The notes beneath the pieces were generated by a model. That model had not been told where the DNA came from. It worked only from the letters and a program-made list of their open reading frames with translations, and did no database searches. From Anthoceros angustus (Eukaryota > Streptophyta > Anthocerotopsida > Anthocerotales > Anthocerotaceae): DNA of 64,000 bases. Location: the NCBI GenBank assembly GCA_010909165.1, contig MU008164.1:124001-188000 (forward strand). The letters are read 5' to 3'. The position numbers were made by a program, and so were the translations under genes. Shown one piece after another: positions 45,766 through 57,139 of this stretch. How positions within the stretch are numbered: the stretch's first letter is position 1; every line of letters begins with the position of its first letter.

Positions 45766-46077
45766 AAAATACATTAATCAGGAAAAATGCATTTCGATGT
45801 TGATCTATGTTTTTTCAAATTCATTTATTAAACTGCATTTTTAAAGCAAAATTTTCTGTTTATTTGGTTTTAATATGAAATCGTTTTTCATGTACTTATT
45901 GAGAGGACATATTCATTCGTAATGCTTCTTCCACTTTCATTGCATTCCATCTTTATGCCTTTGTGCTCTCTTGCCTATCTTCCTTAACTTTGCCTTTTGA
46001 GCAATTCCATCTTCTTTCATACTATATGGCGAGAAGACACTACAAGGTCAATGGGCGTGTAAGGAAGAATCACTCTA

Positions 46078-46881
46078 ATGATACTTTTACAAGATGGAAT
46101 GATCAATTCTCACACAAGATCAACATCTCCAACGGCTAGCTTTCTTAACAATTGGATCTCTTCAAATGATCAAAGACCTTGGTCCAATAGCTCGAATACT
46201 AGCCTCCTTAGGTGTTGTGGGGATATATCTTCAACTAAGCGTCAGACATCCTCTGCTCAGTACTCTCATCATCCTGGCTCATCAGTTTATGCCCCAGCAA
46301 GTCGGTTTGAATCGAGTGCAGATTGTTCTCTTCTATCAAGAAAGAAATACTATGCTAATGGACGGTCGGCCACCCCGTCACAAGCTGCTCAATCTAATGG
46401 GCACTCTGCCTCACAAAGTGTTCCTTGTGTTCTCACAAAACATGGGCAGCTAGGCCTACAAAATATTGGGCTTCAATATTCAGAAACTGATCATTCACCA
46501 ATTTTCCCTTCTTCTAACACTAATCATACCTCCTATACAGATTGTGTGAGGAAGGAAAATGCACACAATGGTGATGGATCAAATTCAGCATCTAAGATAT
46601 TCAGGCAAGGTGGTTTTACATCACCAGCACATCTGCAATCAGATATCGTTACGACAACAAAATTTCTCTCTGGCTACAAAAGTAGATCACAGGGGATTGT
46701 TGATAAGATCCCACAGGGTGTTTCGGTTACCAACGACCTTCCTCTAACAGATGTTTGTCCCCCATATTTCCAAATTTTAGCAGCACTTCAAACTGATGAG
46801 TCCCCGCCAATCACAAAATCTTCAACGACCTTTTACATCAGATCTCGCCATGGCACCTCCACGATTCTGCAATTTCTGTAG
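46078..46881 (+). CDS. hypothetical protein, orphan ORF downstream of the copia PBS (267 aa)
   Basis: ATG 46078 opens a 267-codon frame rich in Ser, Thr, Asn and Gln with few charged blocks. No motif of gag, protease or RT was found, and no known family was recognised. It lies about 320 bp after the primer-binding site, where gag would be expected. It could be the coding part of a non-autonomous retroelement or a degenerate gene. Length alone gives modest support in this AT-moderate context. Confidence 0.3.
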   Translation: MILLQDGMINSHTRSTSPTASFLNNWISSNDQRPWSNSSNTSLLRCCGDISSTKRQTSSAQYSHHPGSSVYAPASRFESSADCSLLSRKKYYANGRSATPSQAAQSNGHSASQSVPCVLTKHGQLGLQNIGLQYSETDHSPIFPSSNTNHTSYTDCVRKENAHNGDGSNSASKIFRQGGFTSPAHLQSDIVTTTKFLSGYKSRSQGIVDKIPQGVSVTNDLPLTDVCPPYFQILAALQTDESPPITKSSTTFYIRSRHGTSTILQFL

Positions 46882-48240
46882 CTCAGGAGGGGCGCCATGC
46901 TCTCGCGACCAGATTGCCGCAAGTATGTCCACTCAGATCTAACCTGAAGTCGAGAAATCTGCAATCATGCCCCCAACATTTCCTGGCCAATCAGTTACCC
47001 AAATTGGAGGCGTCTTCCTGGATCTTCTCCTAGCTAGGTCGCCGTGGGCCAGCGCCCATTATGCCGCTCATGCCCATCAGCATTCTCAATTGCCAATGCC
47101 CGAGATCAGAGGCATCGAGATGGCGCTGAAGTTCAAAGTGTATGCGGCGCTGGAGGTGCGGGCACTGCTTTGCGCGTCAACATTGCCCTAAAAACTTAAG
47201 TGGGGCACCATTTTCCGGAACGCCGCGTTTCGAACCGTCGCCGTTTCGAAACGTTTCTTTTTTCAGCTCAAGTTTGGGCCTTGGGGATGCTGGTGGGGCC
47301 CACCTAATAGCTTGTTCTGGATCTTCCGCATAATTGCTCAGCCTCGAACTTTTCAAGCTCTTTATAATCAGCCTCCGGCAGTTGAGTTTTCAGCTATTCC
47401 AGCTTCAGCAATCAAACAAGAGCTCTTGTCGCCGCGCCTGCCACCTGATGACATCGCCACTCAGCGCTATCTTTATGAGCAAGCAGTTGCAACTGCTCAA
47501 GAGCTGTTCCAATTGTAGTGTCGTTATCTTTGGGATCATCTTCATCAACTCCGAGCCGCAATCGCCTCCTCATGCGCTCAAAGACCTTGTTATAGCCTTT
47601 GCCCGTGATCGCGGGCATAGTTCACTGGGCTATTTGACTTAAATCTTTGTTTGCATTACATCGACAGAACAGAGCTGCTGAGAATGTAGCGTAAGGAACA
47701 CATGTTCTGAAATGCATGTTCCTTGAGAGCTTATAAACGAAGTTCTCAATGAACTTCATTGACGAAAAAGACTTACCTGTTTGACATCTGATGTGTGTGT
47801 GGCGCGCAACATTGTCGCCGGCAGGAGGACTTCGCACCTCCGTCGTCTGGAAATCTATTGCCCCCTAATCCCATTGCCTGCTGTGTAAGGTGGTAGGCTA
47901 CCGCCGCCAAAACTTAATGCCTTGGCACGGAAATGAAAATATTTGCAAATATGCCGAAGGATCTGCAACGGTAGATCTTGTCGGCTGCGGGGCACAACGC
48001 CTTTTAATTGTTTTCTTGACATTGGTATTGACATGTAAGGCTTTTGCCTCTTGGGCAAATGGGGTCCTCAAAATAGACTTTCATTTAAGCATGGGTTTAA
48101 TTGACAATATGGTTAGGGTTACCTGCACATGCACTTGATGTCACCCGAACGGGTGTAATACTCTCGGTTCAAAGTGGAGAGTAATCTAGAGCAAGACCCG
48201 GGACGTTGAGTGAGCGCAGACGGAACGGTGGCGGCCTATT
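46882..48240. other. intergenic stretch with short frames
   Basis: Small open frames at 47312-47518 (+) and 47618-47412 (-) overlap and show no motif. No 3' LTR matching 45566-45765 was found. Confidence 0.4.
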
Positions 48241-48393
48241 CAGTCGAAGTTGCTCTCAGAAGACAAAGGACCTCCAGCGCTTTCTCCCAGCGCTTTCACG
48301 ATCAGGTGTCATCGTCCGCCATTTTCTCTTCGCCGCGATTCTCATCGTCTCCCAGTATGCCCCGTGTTTGATCGGATAATTGAAGACAAAACC

Positions 48394-48809
48394 ATGTATA
48401 AGGCTTGTGAGCTTAGCCTACATGGCTTCCAAAGCAAGAAATATAGGCCTCCAAACCTGGTGGAGGCTTTCAGAAATGCTATGCATCAGCCATTTGTAAG
48501 TATGAATTGTTTACGATGTTTTCAAGTCCCTTGATCCAGAGCATGGTCTATTGGTTTCTAAAACATACCATTTCTTTGTGGCCATTCCTCTACCATTTGT
48601 GTGTTTTGCAGAATGGTCAACAAGCAAGGGCACTAATCCCGACCATTTGCGGGAAGGTTACGGAATCCATTGTCCAGCATAGGAGGGAAATGTCCCAACA
48701 CCGAGTCAGAGCCCAACTTCGACAGAGTGACCAAGATGGGATCAACGACGACCAGCGAAGTGTAGATAGTGAGCTCGGCCCATCTGATGAGGAGGATGGG
48801 CCTATATAA
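48394..48809 (+). CDS. small two-exon hypothetical protein (99 aa)
   Basis: Exon 1 (48394-48495) and exon 2 (48612-48809) join across a textbook phase-0 intron, GTAAGT to TTTTGCAG. The start is the ATG of MYKACELSLHGFQSKKYRPP; the frame is open further upstream to about 48250 without another ATG. Exon 2 is basic, then ends in an acidic tail SELGPSDEEDGPI. A related acidic stretch, LGHSDDEDFVEPEEG, is encoded at about 49055-49100, just upstream of the ParB-like gene. The two may therefore belong to one larger broken gene. No family was recognised. Confidence 0.45.
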
Positions 48810-49029
48810 AGAAGTTGGTAGCCTAGGATCGCATGTGTGAAGATCGTGCAAGAGGTAAGCAAGAGGGACAAGAGCAAGTTGGAATTGAAAGATGATACAA
48901 ATTACACACAAAGAAAGGGTCTTATACAAAAACGGTTATTGACGGTTATTAATTAACGAATAATAAAACTAAACCTAATTTAATTGTAACTGAAATCACC
49001 ATTATGTTTTAACACATATCTATTCCAAA

Positions 49030-50690
49030 ATAAGCTATATTCCATTACTATATCCGACGTGCTTGGCCACTCGGATGATGAGGATTTTGTGGAGCCAGAG
49101 GAGGGTAGGGACGCTCCATTGCTAGACATTCCATTTCCTGGCACCTCACTTGTGGTTCCAACTGTGGAGTACATTCCAGAGGAGTCTGAAGGGCGCCGGC
49201 CTGCCGTCGCCCCTGTGGCAATGTGAAATGCTGGAGACCTGGTTACACTAAACCCCGACTGGTTTATGGGGTTCCCAAGGCACACGGAAGGCTTAGGGCG
49301 CCGGTCGGCCGGTGCCCAGATTGCGGATGCCCAAGACATAGCTGCAGGAGAGACGTTGGCTGAGCAGGCAGGAGGTCGAGGGCGACGACCCATGGAGGGG
49401 CCTGCAGTGTCCTCCAGATCTGCGGGTATGGAGACAGGGGACTCGAGTGGGAAAGGAAGGCAGGGTCGCAACGATGCAACAGGTTGTAGTAGTCGGTCGC
49501 AGAGCGAGGCTCCAACTGGCGGCAAAAGAAAAAAGAAATACAAGAAGGATACAGGGAGTGAAGCCCATCAGGATAACATAGCGACTGTCCATGTACGGAC
49601 ATATGAAGAAAGACTCGAAGCTGCCATTCGGGAATCAGACCCATTGACAAGAATCAGGGACTCTGCATATTCAAAGAAAGTTGTTCCAGAGACAGTACTG
49701 GTAAAGCTAGAGAATTTGAAGCCCGCATCTTATATAACACCAGATGCCCAGATAAGGAGGTTGGACGAGGCATGGGCAAACTACTTAGCTTGAGTTATTT
49801 CGAAGGGAAGGATTGAGGAAGGCGTTTTGCCTCTACTGTGCATGGTTGATCCTGGGGAGTGCAACGATATTAGCAAGTTGGACTGGAAGAAATTCAGGGC
49901 CAAGAAATATATTATGGGTGTCCTAGGGGGGAACCACACTTATGCTGCTATGAAGCACTTGGCCGATATTTCTCCGGGGAAGTCTCGTTTTCAATATGTA
50001 GAAGCACATGTATATTGTGGGCTAATGGTACGGAGATGAGAGTTCTTGCGACCGACCATAATACCATGTTTGATAAGCAGAAGAAAATGTCTTTTATTGA
50101 ACATGTTAGATACTTACGGGATGAGCTTCTTATTGCACGTCGTGACGGAGTGCAGATGACCATGTCATGGAAGTTCAATCTCTATAAGGTTCTTGGATTG
50201 ATTGAAGATGATGAAGGGCGGGAAGATGACGTCTATAAGTAGAACAAAGTAGATAACAAGACCCACATATTGTACATCTCTAGGCAAGAGGGCAAGGTAT
50301 GGGACAACATTGATAGGATCTTTTCCAAGTGGGAAGCAGGCGAGTTACCTGAGTAGAAGAAGCACATATCTGCTGGAACTAGCAAAAAAGGGAAAGGCAA
50401 AAGGAAAGTCACCGATGATCCCAAGCATGTAGAGACAGTGTATTTCAAGCCGAAGGACATGCTCGCGAAACCCTAGAAATCGTTTCAGGGTATTCAAGCA
50501 GGTGAATGTGGACAACAAATTCTTGTTACGGCAATAGAGAAGGTATTGACAGGCATCCTAGATCTCAAAGGAATGGCCGACGAAATTACTTCGAGGAAGA
50601 AGCTTCATGTTGTTATCCAACTGGCACTTAGGGAGAGGCGTGTTTTGCAAAACCCCTTTTGCAAATGTCCCAATCTTTACAGCGTCTAAA
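49030..50690 (+). pseudogene. ParB-like domain protein, broken by four stops and a frameshift
   Basis: From 49266 one frame gives a basic low-complexity N-terminus (GKRKKKYKKDTGS). Then YEERLEAAIRESDPLTRIRD, RRLDEAWANYLA, a TGA at 49791, and in the same frame GVLPLLCMVDPGE, KYIMGVLGGNHTYAAMKHLA and FQYVEAHVYCGL. A shift near 50030 leads to EMRVLATDHNTMF and SFIEHVRYLRDELL. TAG stops follow at 50240, 50354 and 50475, with protein-like sequence continuing (KVWDNIDRIFSKWEAGELPE). The pattern 'xPLLV...Y.I..GnHt..A......v.VyxGL...e...lA..hN' resembles the ParB/sulfiredoxin fold (GxHR box replaced by GNHT). The family assignment is inference. Confidence 0.5.
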
Positions 50691-50699
50691 AACCTACAC

Positions 50700-51510
50700 T
50701 GTAAATTGGTTTAAGTTTCGCTGATGTGGCAAGTTTTAAGAATCGGTTTACAACGGGGGTTTCTAGTTGGATGATGTGGCACTCTTTTGGGTGCTCATTT
50801 ACAACAACGGATTGATGACGTGGCTCCCACGTTGTAGATTACGTTGTAAAAGCCTTTTTTTCAAAATTTGATCTTTATTTTTCTAAAAAAGCTTTATTAA
50901 TATCACTAATCACAAAAATATGATTGGAAGCCATTTACAACAGCATGTGATAACGTGGCTCCCTTGTTGTAAATTACGTCGTAAAGCCTTTTTCTCAAAA
51001 TTTGTTCTTTATTTCTTCAAAACTCTTTACTATTATTATTAATCACAAAATTATGATTGGAGGTCATTTACAACAGCGATTGATGACGTGGCTTGCTTGT
51101 TGTAGATTACGTTGTAAAATATTTTTCTCAAAATGTGTTCTTTATTTTTTTAAACTCTTTATTATATTATTAATCACGATTGGAGGCCATTTACAATAGC
51201 GATTGATGACATGGCTCCCTTGTTGTAGATTACGTTGTAAAATATTTTTCTCAAAATGTGTTCTTTTTTTTTTAAACTCTTTATTATTGTTATTAATCAC
51301 AAAAATATGATATTATTTACAATGATTGATGACATGGCTCCTTGTTGTAGATTGATGTAAAGTATTTTTCTCAAAATGTGTTCTTTATTTTTTTTAAACT
51401 CTTTATTATTGTTATTAATCACAAAAAATATAATTGGAGGCCATTTACAACAGCGATTGATGACGTGGTTACCTTGTTGTAGATTACATTGTAAAGCATT
51501 TTTCTTTAAA
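50700..51510. repeat. array of 115-130-bp repeats with TTTACAAC/GTTGTAAA ends
   Basis: About six units each read TTTACAACAGCGATTGATGA, then CGTGGCTCCCTTGTTGTAGA, TTACGTTGTAAA and an AT-rich spacer with TTCTTTATTT and TTATTAATCAC. Each unit is thus a short inverted repeat (TTTACAAC...GTTGTAAA) plus spacer. Such clustered motifs are typical of subterminal regions of plant DNA transposons, but no transposase or clear ends were found. Confidence 0.85.
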
Positions 51511-52430
51511 ATGTGAGGCGGGGAGGGGTATTTTAAATTTGGTGGGGGTTATTTTGTGGGGGCATGATGAATGCGTCCATTTAAGAGTACAAAGGCGTGC
51601 CACTCGGCAGCTCGCAATCCATTAATCCCAGCCCTTACACACAATCTGGCATGGAGAGGGAAAAAGTCGAGAGGGGGGGCACTAGTGCTCTAATTCTAGT
51701 ACTTTGCTCTCTTTAGCATTTTCTTAAGTGTTCTTATGATGAGCAGTTACCACCTCTATGTCCACAAGCAAGTGCGCACTGCCTTGATGTACATGACTGT
51801 CAAGTCTGTTGTCGTGTAAGCTAATCTCGCTTTGGCTTTTTTGAATTTTTGACTTGCATCTTATATTCCTCTTCACATGCATGTTGCTGTTAACCCTGCG
51901 CATATGATGGCCTTCAAATCCAAGAGAATATCTAGAAGGAGGATCATCACAACCTTCAAGTGCAAGCGCATTCTATAATGCACCGCCTCATAAAGATCGC
52001 ACGAACTTTACAAGACTTTGGCGGATTATGTTACAATATATATTGCCTTCATTTATCCTAATTTTAAGATATTATGTATGCATTATTTTATATAAATTTG
52101 GTCCTAATTAGGGGCAAAATTTATTTAAAATAATATGTATATATATACTGCCCAAAAATTAAGATTGAAATGGAATGGATATAATATAATTACATTATTA
52201 AATTCATAGATTTATAATCTTAATTAGATACTTAATTAATTAATTCAATAATTATTTTTTTATTAATTTTATCATATATTAAATAAATACTCATGTATTA
52301 TATGATATACATATATAATTTGATCTTTGTATATTATACCATATAATATACCTTATGTCAGTACCCGTATGTATGAAAAAAAGATGTATACTATTTTTGT
52401 AGAATACATATATATTTTAATGTAAACGAC
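51511..52430. other. AT-rich spacer between the two repeat arrays
   Basis: No gene was recognised. 51511-51960 has ordinary composition. 52040-52430 is very AT-rich with TATATA runs. Confidence 0.5.
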
Positions 52431-52945
52431 GACGTTATAAACGTATAAACGACGTTGTAAAGTAAGGCTGTATGAAGGTTGTAAATGAGGTTGTAACGTA
52501 TATTATAAAATATGTTGTAAATAGACCGACTTTACAACCTAGTTAAGCTGTCAGACTATAACCTCCTATTAACAACCTAGTTAAGCTGTCACACTATAAC
52601 CTCCTATTAACAACCTAGTTAAGCTGTCAGACTATAAGCTCCTATTAACAACCTAGTTAAGCTGTCAGACTATAACCTCCTATTAACAACTTAGTTAAGC
52701 TGTTAGACTATAACCTCCTATTAACAACCTACTTTACAACCTAGATTACAAGGCAACCACTTTGTAAATGGCGTTGTCATTTAGGTTGTAAACGAGCCCA
52801 GCGTTGAAAATGGCATTGTAAACCGTCTGGCTCAACAAGATCGAAGCAAAGGTGAAGGCCCACCTTATGCCCCGGAGGGCTGGACATGGCATGCTATAGG
52901 CGCAAGGATGGATTGTGGTTTCAAATTTGGGAAGGATCGTACTTT
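52430..52945. repeat. 38-bp minisatellite with flanking GTTGTAAA/TTTACAAC motifs
   Basis: ACAACCTAGTTAAGCTGTCA followed by GACTATAACCTCCTATTA repeats about five times at 52540-52730. Before it GTTGTAAA-type motifs dominate, and TTTACAACC occurs on both sides. The motifs match those at 50700-51510, so both arrays probably belong to one element or family. Confidence 0.85.
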
Positions 52946-53978
52946 ACAACCTTGAAAAACATTTCTAAACCAATACGGAGGAAAATATGAACAAATTTGA
53001 AGTATAAAAGCCCTCAGAGTACCGTACCCCGAAGGGTGATTTAACGTTAATTAATTAAAATTAGTAAATTTAAAAATTCAGAAATTATTATACTTAATAT
53101 GCTGAATATGTAAAAGTTTATGAGTTTAAGATGCCGAAAACAAGCAAACTAAAAATTGTGTGGAAAACTGGGGCCTGTTTAGGGAAGGTCTACACATGTC
53201 CATTAGTTCTATACAGATACCTATGTATTTTAATAAATGTTGAAATTCGATCAAATTATTTTTCATAAATTTTTAAATTTTGAAAATATAAATATTTATG
53301 TTGAATCTTATTTTTTTTCAAAAAATAATTATTTCGGCATTATCCTGTTGAACCACCCCTCGGCGTATGGTATATATAGCAAAGTACCACAAAGATGCTT
53401 CCATAGAGGATGTGAGGCAATCTTTTGTATGGAATATTCGGGTGGCGAAGAACCTCTAACAAGGTTAGTCCGTGTTAGGAACATTGCTAAAAAAACATTG
53501 TTATGCTTAGGAAAATTTTATGAAATTTTTATCTTCATAATGCAAGAAAGTGTCCCTCACTAATTGACAATTGAGACGACTATGAACAACGAACCGCTGT
53601 TTCTTACACACGCCCTTTCTTACATACTTCGCCTTCGTAATATGGAAGTTCTTTGACCGGAAGATGCAAATCTAAAACCAGTCTTTCAACTTTCAAGTCT
53701 TCCTAAACTTATCCAAAGTCCTTTGAGCCCGTAAGATGCAAATCTATAACGCCGTTTCAAACAAGAGTTACATGGCTTCAAAGTTATGCTGGACAGGGTA
53801 GGTTTCAAACAAGAGTAACAGGCATTCATTTGTCACATCCTTGCCATCCAGAGGCTGCCAGGCCTTCCAATTGATGCACAGATTTTGTACAGGCTTCAAT
53901 CAAGCATTAAGTTGGAAGAGGTTGTTTTGAACTACTTGCTCAAAGCTGCTACAGGACCTATCCTCAACTATGTACTAT
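52946..53978. other. AT-rich intergenic stretch
   Basis: One 108-codon frame (53237-53563, +) has no motif and biased composition. The part nearest 53978 is the presumed 3' flank of the PPR gene. Confidence 0.5.
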
Positions 53979-56627
53979 TTAATGCCTGTCACCACAGGAA
54001 CATGAGCCGTCTACAAAACGGTGCACACGGTGTGCATCTCTCACCACAATCTCCCGTCTCTCCAGCCTTGACATGATCTTGGTGCCGCTGTGGCAATCGT
54101 TGCACATCCGAAGATTCTTGGTAACCAGCAAGGGTGTGCCATCTGGGGTTCTCAGCAGACCATATGCCAATGCCAGTTTCTCAGCATGCCCACACAAGGC
54201 ATCCTCCTTTTCGGCCTCTGACACTGCCTTCATCACCAGCTCTGTGTGTGGCACGTGGCCTCCTTCCTCCTTCAGCCGCAGGTTCACGCTCATGAGCTTG
54301 GAAGATATGTCGTCCCTTTCTTCTCCCACTCTGAACTCGTGCACCTGGTTTTCTACTTCGATGCACGCCTTTGCAGGCTTCTTCTTAGCGCCTGCAAGCA
54401 TACGCAGCTTTTCTATCTCCTGCGCATCCGCCCACCGGCCTGTGCTTGAGTACATAGTTGCCAAGAGGGCATACGCTGACGCATTTTCAGGCTCAAGTAC
54501 AATGAGACGCTCAAAATAGCGTCGTCCACGCTCCATGTCACCATGGCTTTTGCAAGCACTGAGCAAGCAAGTCCAACCCACAACCTTATCCTCAAATGGC
54601 ATACTGCATAACACGTCCTCTGCTTCGTCTAGATGGCCAGAACGCCCAAGCAGATCCACCATGCACACATAGTGAAATGCTGTAGGTGCAATCCCATGGT
54701 CCTCCACCATTGTCTGGAAGTACCCCCAGCCCTCATCCACCAGGCCCAAATGACTGCACGCCACCAGAAGGCACACAAAAGTGGCACCATCCGGCTCGAT
54801 GCCTTGCTCTTGCATCTTTCGGAAACAGTCCATGGCCATTTTCACATCATTGTGTTCAGCACAGCCTTTCAGAAGCGCCGTCCATGTTGCCACATCCCTT
54901 GTAGGCAGCCTGTCAAACACTCTGCACGCCTCCTCTAATCTCCCACACTTGGCATACATATCCACCAGGCAGTTGCCAATCACCAAGTCAGGCTCCAGTC
55001 CTTGTTCGTTGATCTCTGCGTGAAGCTGCTTACCTTGATTCAGAGCGCCCACAGTGGCACAGGCTTGAAGGAGGCAGACGAATGTCACATTATTTGCAGG
55101 AGTGAGGCCCTCCTTTCGCATGTTGGCATACAGACTGAGGGCTTCTTGAACAAGACCATTTTGAGCATATGCTGCAATCATGGCAGTCCACAGCACCACA
55201 TCTCTGGTGCGCAACCCGTCAAACACACGCCGTGCATCCTCCAAGCTCCCACATTTGCCATACATGTCAACCAAGCAGCTGCCGATAACCACATCACCTT
55301 CTAGTCCCCGATTATTAATCTGGGCATGAAGCTCCATTCCCTGTGGCAAGTCTCGGGTGCTAGCACAGGCTCGTAGGAGGGAGGCAAGTGCAGCAGGACT
55401 GGGCGTGGTGCCCTCCTGTTGCATTCGTGCATGAAGACCAAGAGCTTCCCTACCAAGGCCAAGCTCAACGTATCCTGTCAGCATGGCATTCCACGTTACG
55501 ACATCTTTATGAGACATTGTGTCGAACACTCTCTGAGCGTCCTCCACACTTCCACACTTTGCATACATCTCTATGAGGCAATTACCCACAACCACATCCG
55601 GTGTCACTCCCCTTTCTTGAATATGCACATGAAGCTGCTTCCCACGATGTGGATCTCTCACTAGGCGACAAGCTTTTAAAACGCTGGCAAACGTGAAATC
55701 ATCAGGAGTCACACCCTCCTGTAGCATATTTACATAGAGAGTCAGAGCTTCTTGACCAAACCCATGCTCCCCATATCCTGAAATCATGGCTGTCCAGGTG
55801 ACCACATTCCTTTGGGATAAGCTGTTGAAAACTCCGCGAGCCTCGTCCAGCTCCCCACATTTCGCATACATGTCTACCAGACAGCTACCGACGAATACAT
55901 CCGGATCATCGCCACTTCGCAGTATATCAGCATGTACCTCCTTCCCAGAAGCCAAATCGGCTGCACTAGAACACACTTTCAGGACTACCACATACACATA
56001 GTTGTTGGGTTTAACCCCCGACGTCCGCATCCGACGATACAGTTCCACAGCCTCGGAGAACTGGCCATGCTCAGCAAAGGCTGAGATAATGGAATGCCAC
56101 ATAAAGATGTCCGGTGCATTCACAACCGAAAATACCTGCATTGCTTCCTCCAGCTTCCCATGAGAAGCATACATGCGAATGATGTGGTTGGCCAAGAACG
56201 TGTTCGACTCATACCCACTTGTAAGAGAGAGGGCATGCACACGCTTGCCAAGATCCAAATCCCTGTCTGAGATACACCTCTTGAGAACACGATAGAAGTG
56301 AGTGTGGGGAACGAACGAGGATCGCTGCACGACTAGGTCCAACGCCTCAACCACATCACTGAGCCTTCCCTCCTCAAAAAACCCCCTCAGGAGAAGATCC
56401 AGCTGATCCTGCTCCTTGCCAGCACCTCCGGGAACCCTAACCTTGATCCTTGGTGCCTGGCCCAGCTTCACACCAGCCAAGGCACTCACCCAAGGATTGT
56501 TCAAGGCAGCTGTCACCTTGGTTGCCGCTGCAGCTGTGGCAAGCGATCTGGAAATCGTCTTGCAGCCTTCTCCAGGAAGCAGGAGCAGCAATCGCAGCCA
56601 TAGCACCATGCCGCCCCGGCCTCTCAT
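53979..56627 (-). CDS. PPR protein of the DYW:KP class (882 aa), candidate organelle U-to-C RNA editing factor
   Basis: ATG 56627 opens one intronless frame. The N-terminus (MRGRGGMVLWLRLLLLLPGE, Arg/Leu-rich) suits mitochondrial or plastid targeting. From about residue 100 there is a PLS-type PPR array (MYAKCGELDEARGVFNSL, VVTWTAMISGYGEHG and so on), then E1/E2-type repeats. From residue 750 the cytidine-deaminase-like domain follows. It starts KPAKACIEVENQVHEF instead of the PG box, has HAE at 814-816 (catalytic Glu), CNDCH at 842-846 (zinc), a second CSC zinc site, and ends GDRH instead of DYW. KP box and DRH end define the class tied to U-to-C editing in hornworts, lycophytes and ferns. 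The target site would be set by residues 5 and 35 of each repeat. Divergent from 57140, sharing about 510 bp. Confidence 0.93.
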   Translation of the reverse strand: MRGRGGMVLWLRLLLLLPGEGCKTISRSLATAAAATKVTAALNNPWVSALAGVKLGQAPRIKVRVPGGAGKEQDQLDLLLRGFFEEGRLSDVVEALDLVVQRSSFVPHTHFYRVLKRCISDRDLDLGKRVHALSLTSGYESNTFLANHIIRMYASHGKLEEAMQVFSVVNAPDIFMWHSIISAFAEHGQFSEAVELYRRMRTSGVKPNNYVYVVVLKVCSSAADLASGKEVHADILRSGDDPDVFVGSCLVDMYAKCGELDEARGVFNSLSQRNVVTWTAMISGYGEHGFGQEALTLYVNMLQEGVTPDDFTFASVLKACRLVRDPHRGKQLHVHIQERGVTPDVVVGNCLIEMYAKCGSVEDAQRVFDTMSHKDVVTWNAMLTGYVELGLGREALGLHARMQQEGTTPSPAALASLLRACASTRDLPQGMELHAQINNRGLEGDVVIGSCLVDMYGKCGSLEDARRVFDGLRTRDVVLWTAMIAAYAQNGLVQEALSLYANMRKEGLTPANNVTFVCLLQACATVGALNQGKQLHAEINEQGLEPDLVIGNCLVDMYAKCGRLEEACRVFDRLPTRDVATWTALLKGCAEHNDVKMAMDCFRKMQEQGIEPDGATFVCLLVACSHLGLVDEGWGYFQTMVEDHGIAPTAFHYVCMVDLLGRSGHLDEAEDVLCSMPFEDKVVGWTCLLSACKSHGDMERGRRYFERLIVLEPENASAYALLATMYSSTGRWADAQEIEKLRMLAGAKKKPAKACIEVENQVHEFRVGEERDDISSKLMSVNLRLKEEGGHVPHTELVMKAVSEAEKEDALCGHAEKLALAYGLLRTPDGTPLLVTKNLRMCNDCHSGTKIMSRLERREIVVRDAHRVHRFVDGSCSCGDRH

Positions 56628-56659
56628 GGGAGGCGTCCGGGGTCCAATTCATGAACCCC

Positions 56660-56870
56660 AGAAATAGGCCGGACGATGCCCGTCTTCACCTTGGTCCCTG
56701 ATGTGGCTTGCCTTATCTGAAGTTCATCCTGCTGAACAGGCAAGATGATGGTGGTGGAGAAGATCTGCACCTTGCTGCCATTGCTGACTACTCGGAGAAC
56801 CCGCCTGTTGGCATTTGCGGATGTCAAAGCTGGACAGATCTATCAGCTGGTGTTCACTACCAGCCATGGA
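56660..56870 (+). pseudogene. possible GH3-type acyl-acid-amido synthetase relic
   Basis: In shifting plus-strand frames VFTLVPDVA, YLKFILLNRQDDGGGEDL and DVKAGQIYQLVFTTSHG follow one another. They resemble the GH3 stretch 'YTLMPNMAYFEFIP...DVKVGQEYELVVTT'. The piece is short and frameshifted and lies between the two divergent PPR genes. The resemblance may be chance. Confidence 0.3.
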
Positions 56871-57139
56871 AGCTCGTAAGCTCAACACCTTGCTATCAAA
56901 CAACACCAAGATGCACAAAGATCTGCAGAGGATTCTAAACCTCCTATCCCAAGCAAACATCCAACAAAACACCGGACAAACAACCTGCGTACAAGCCTCC
57001 GATCAGCACCAACAATGTGGGGAAATATGGGAGGAAAGTCCATCGCCCGGATTGTGACGAGGACTGGCTATCCGCTTTGATTTTGTTGTCTTCCATTTAT
57101 CACGATCGAACCTGTTCGTGGGCGCCTTGGAAGCGGGGC

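Noticed and set aside
51680-51700. CACTAGTG as the end of a CACTA transposon
   Set aside because: No matching opposite end or 3-bp target duplication could be found.
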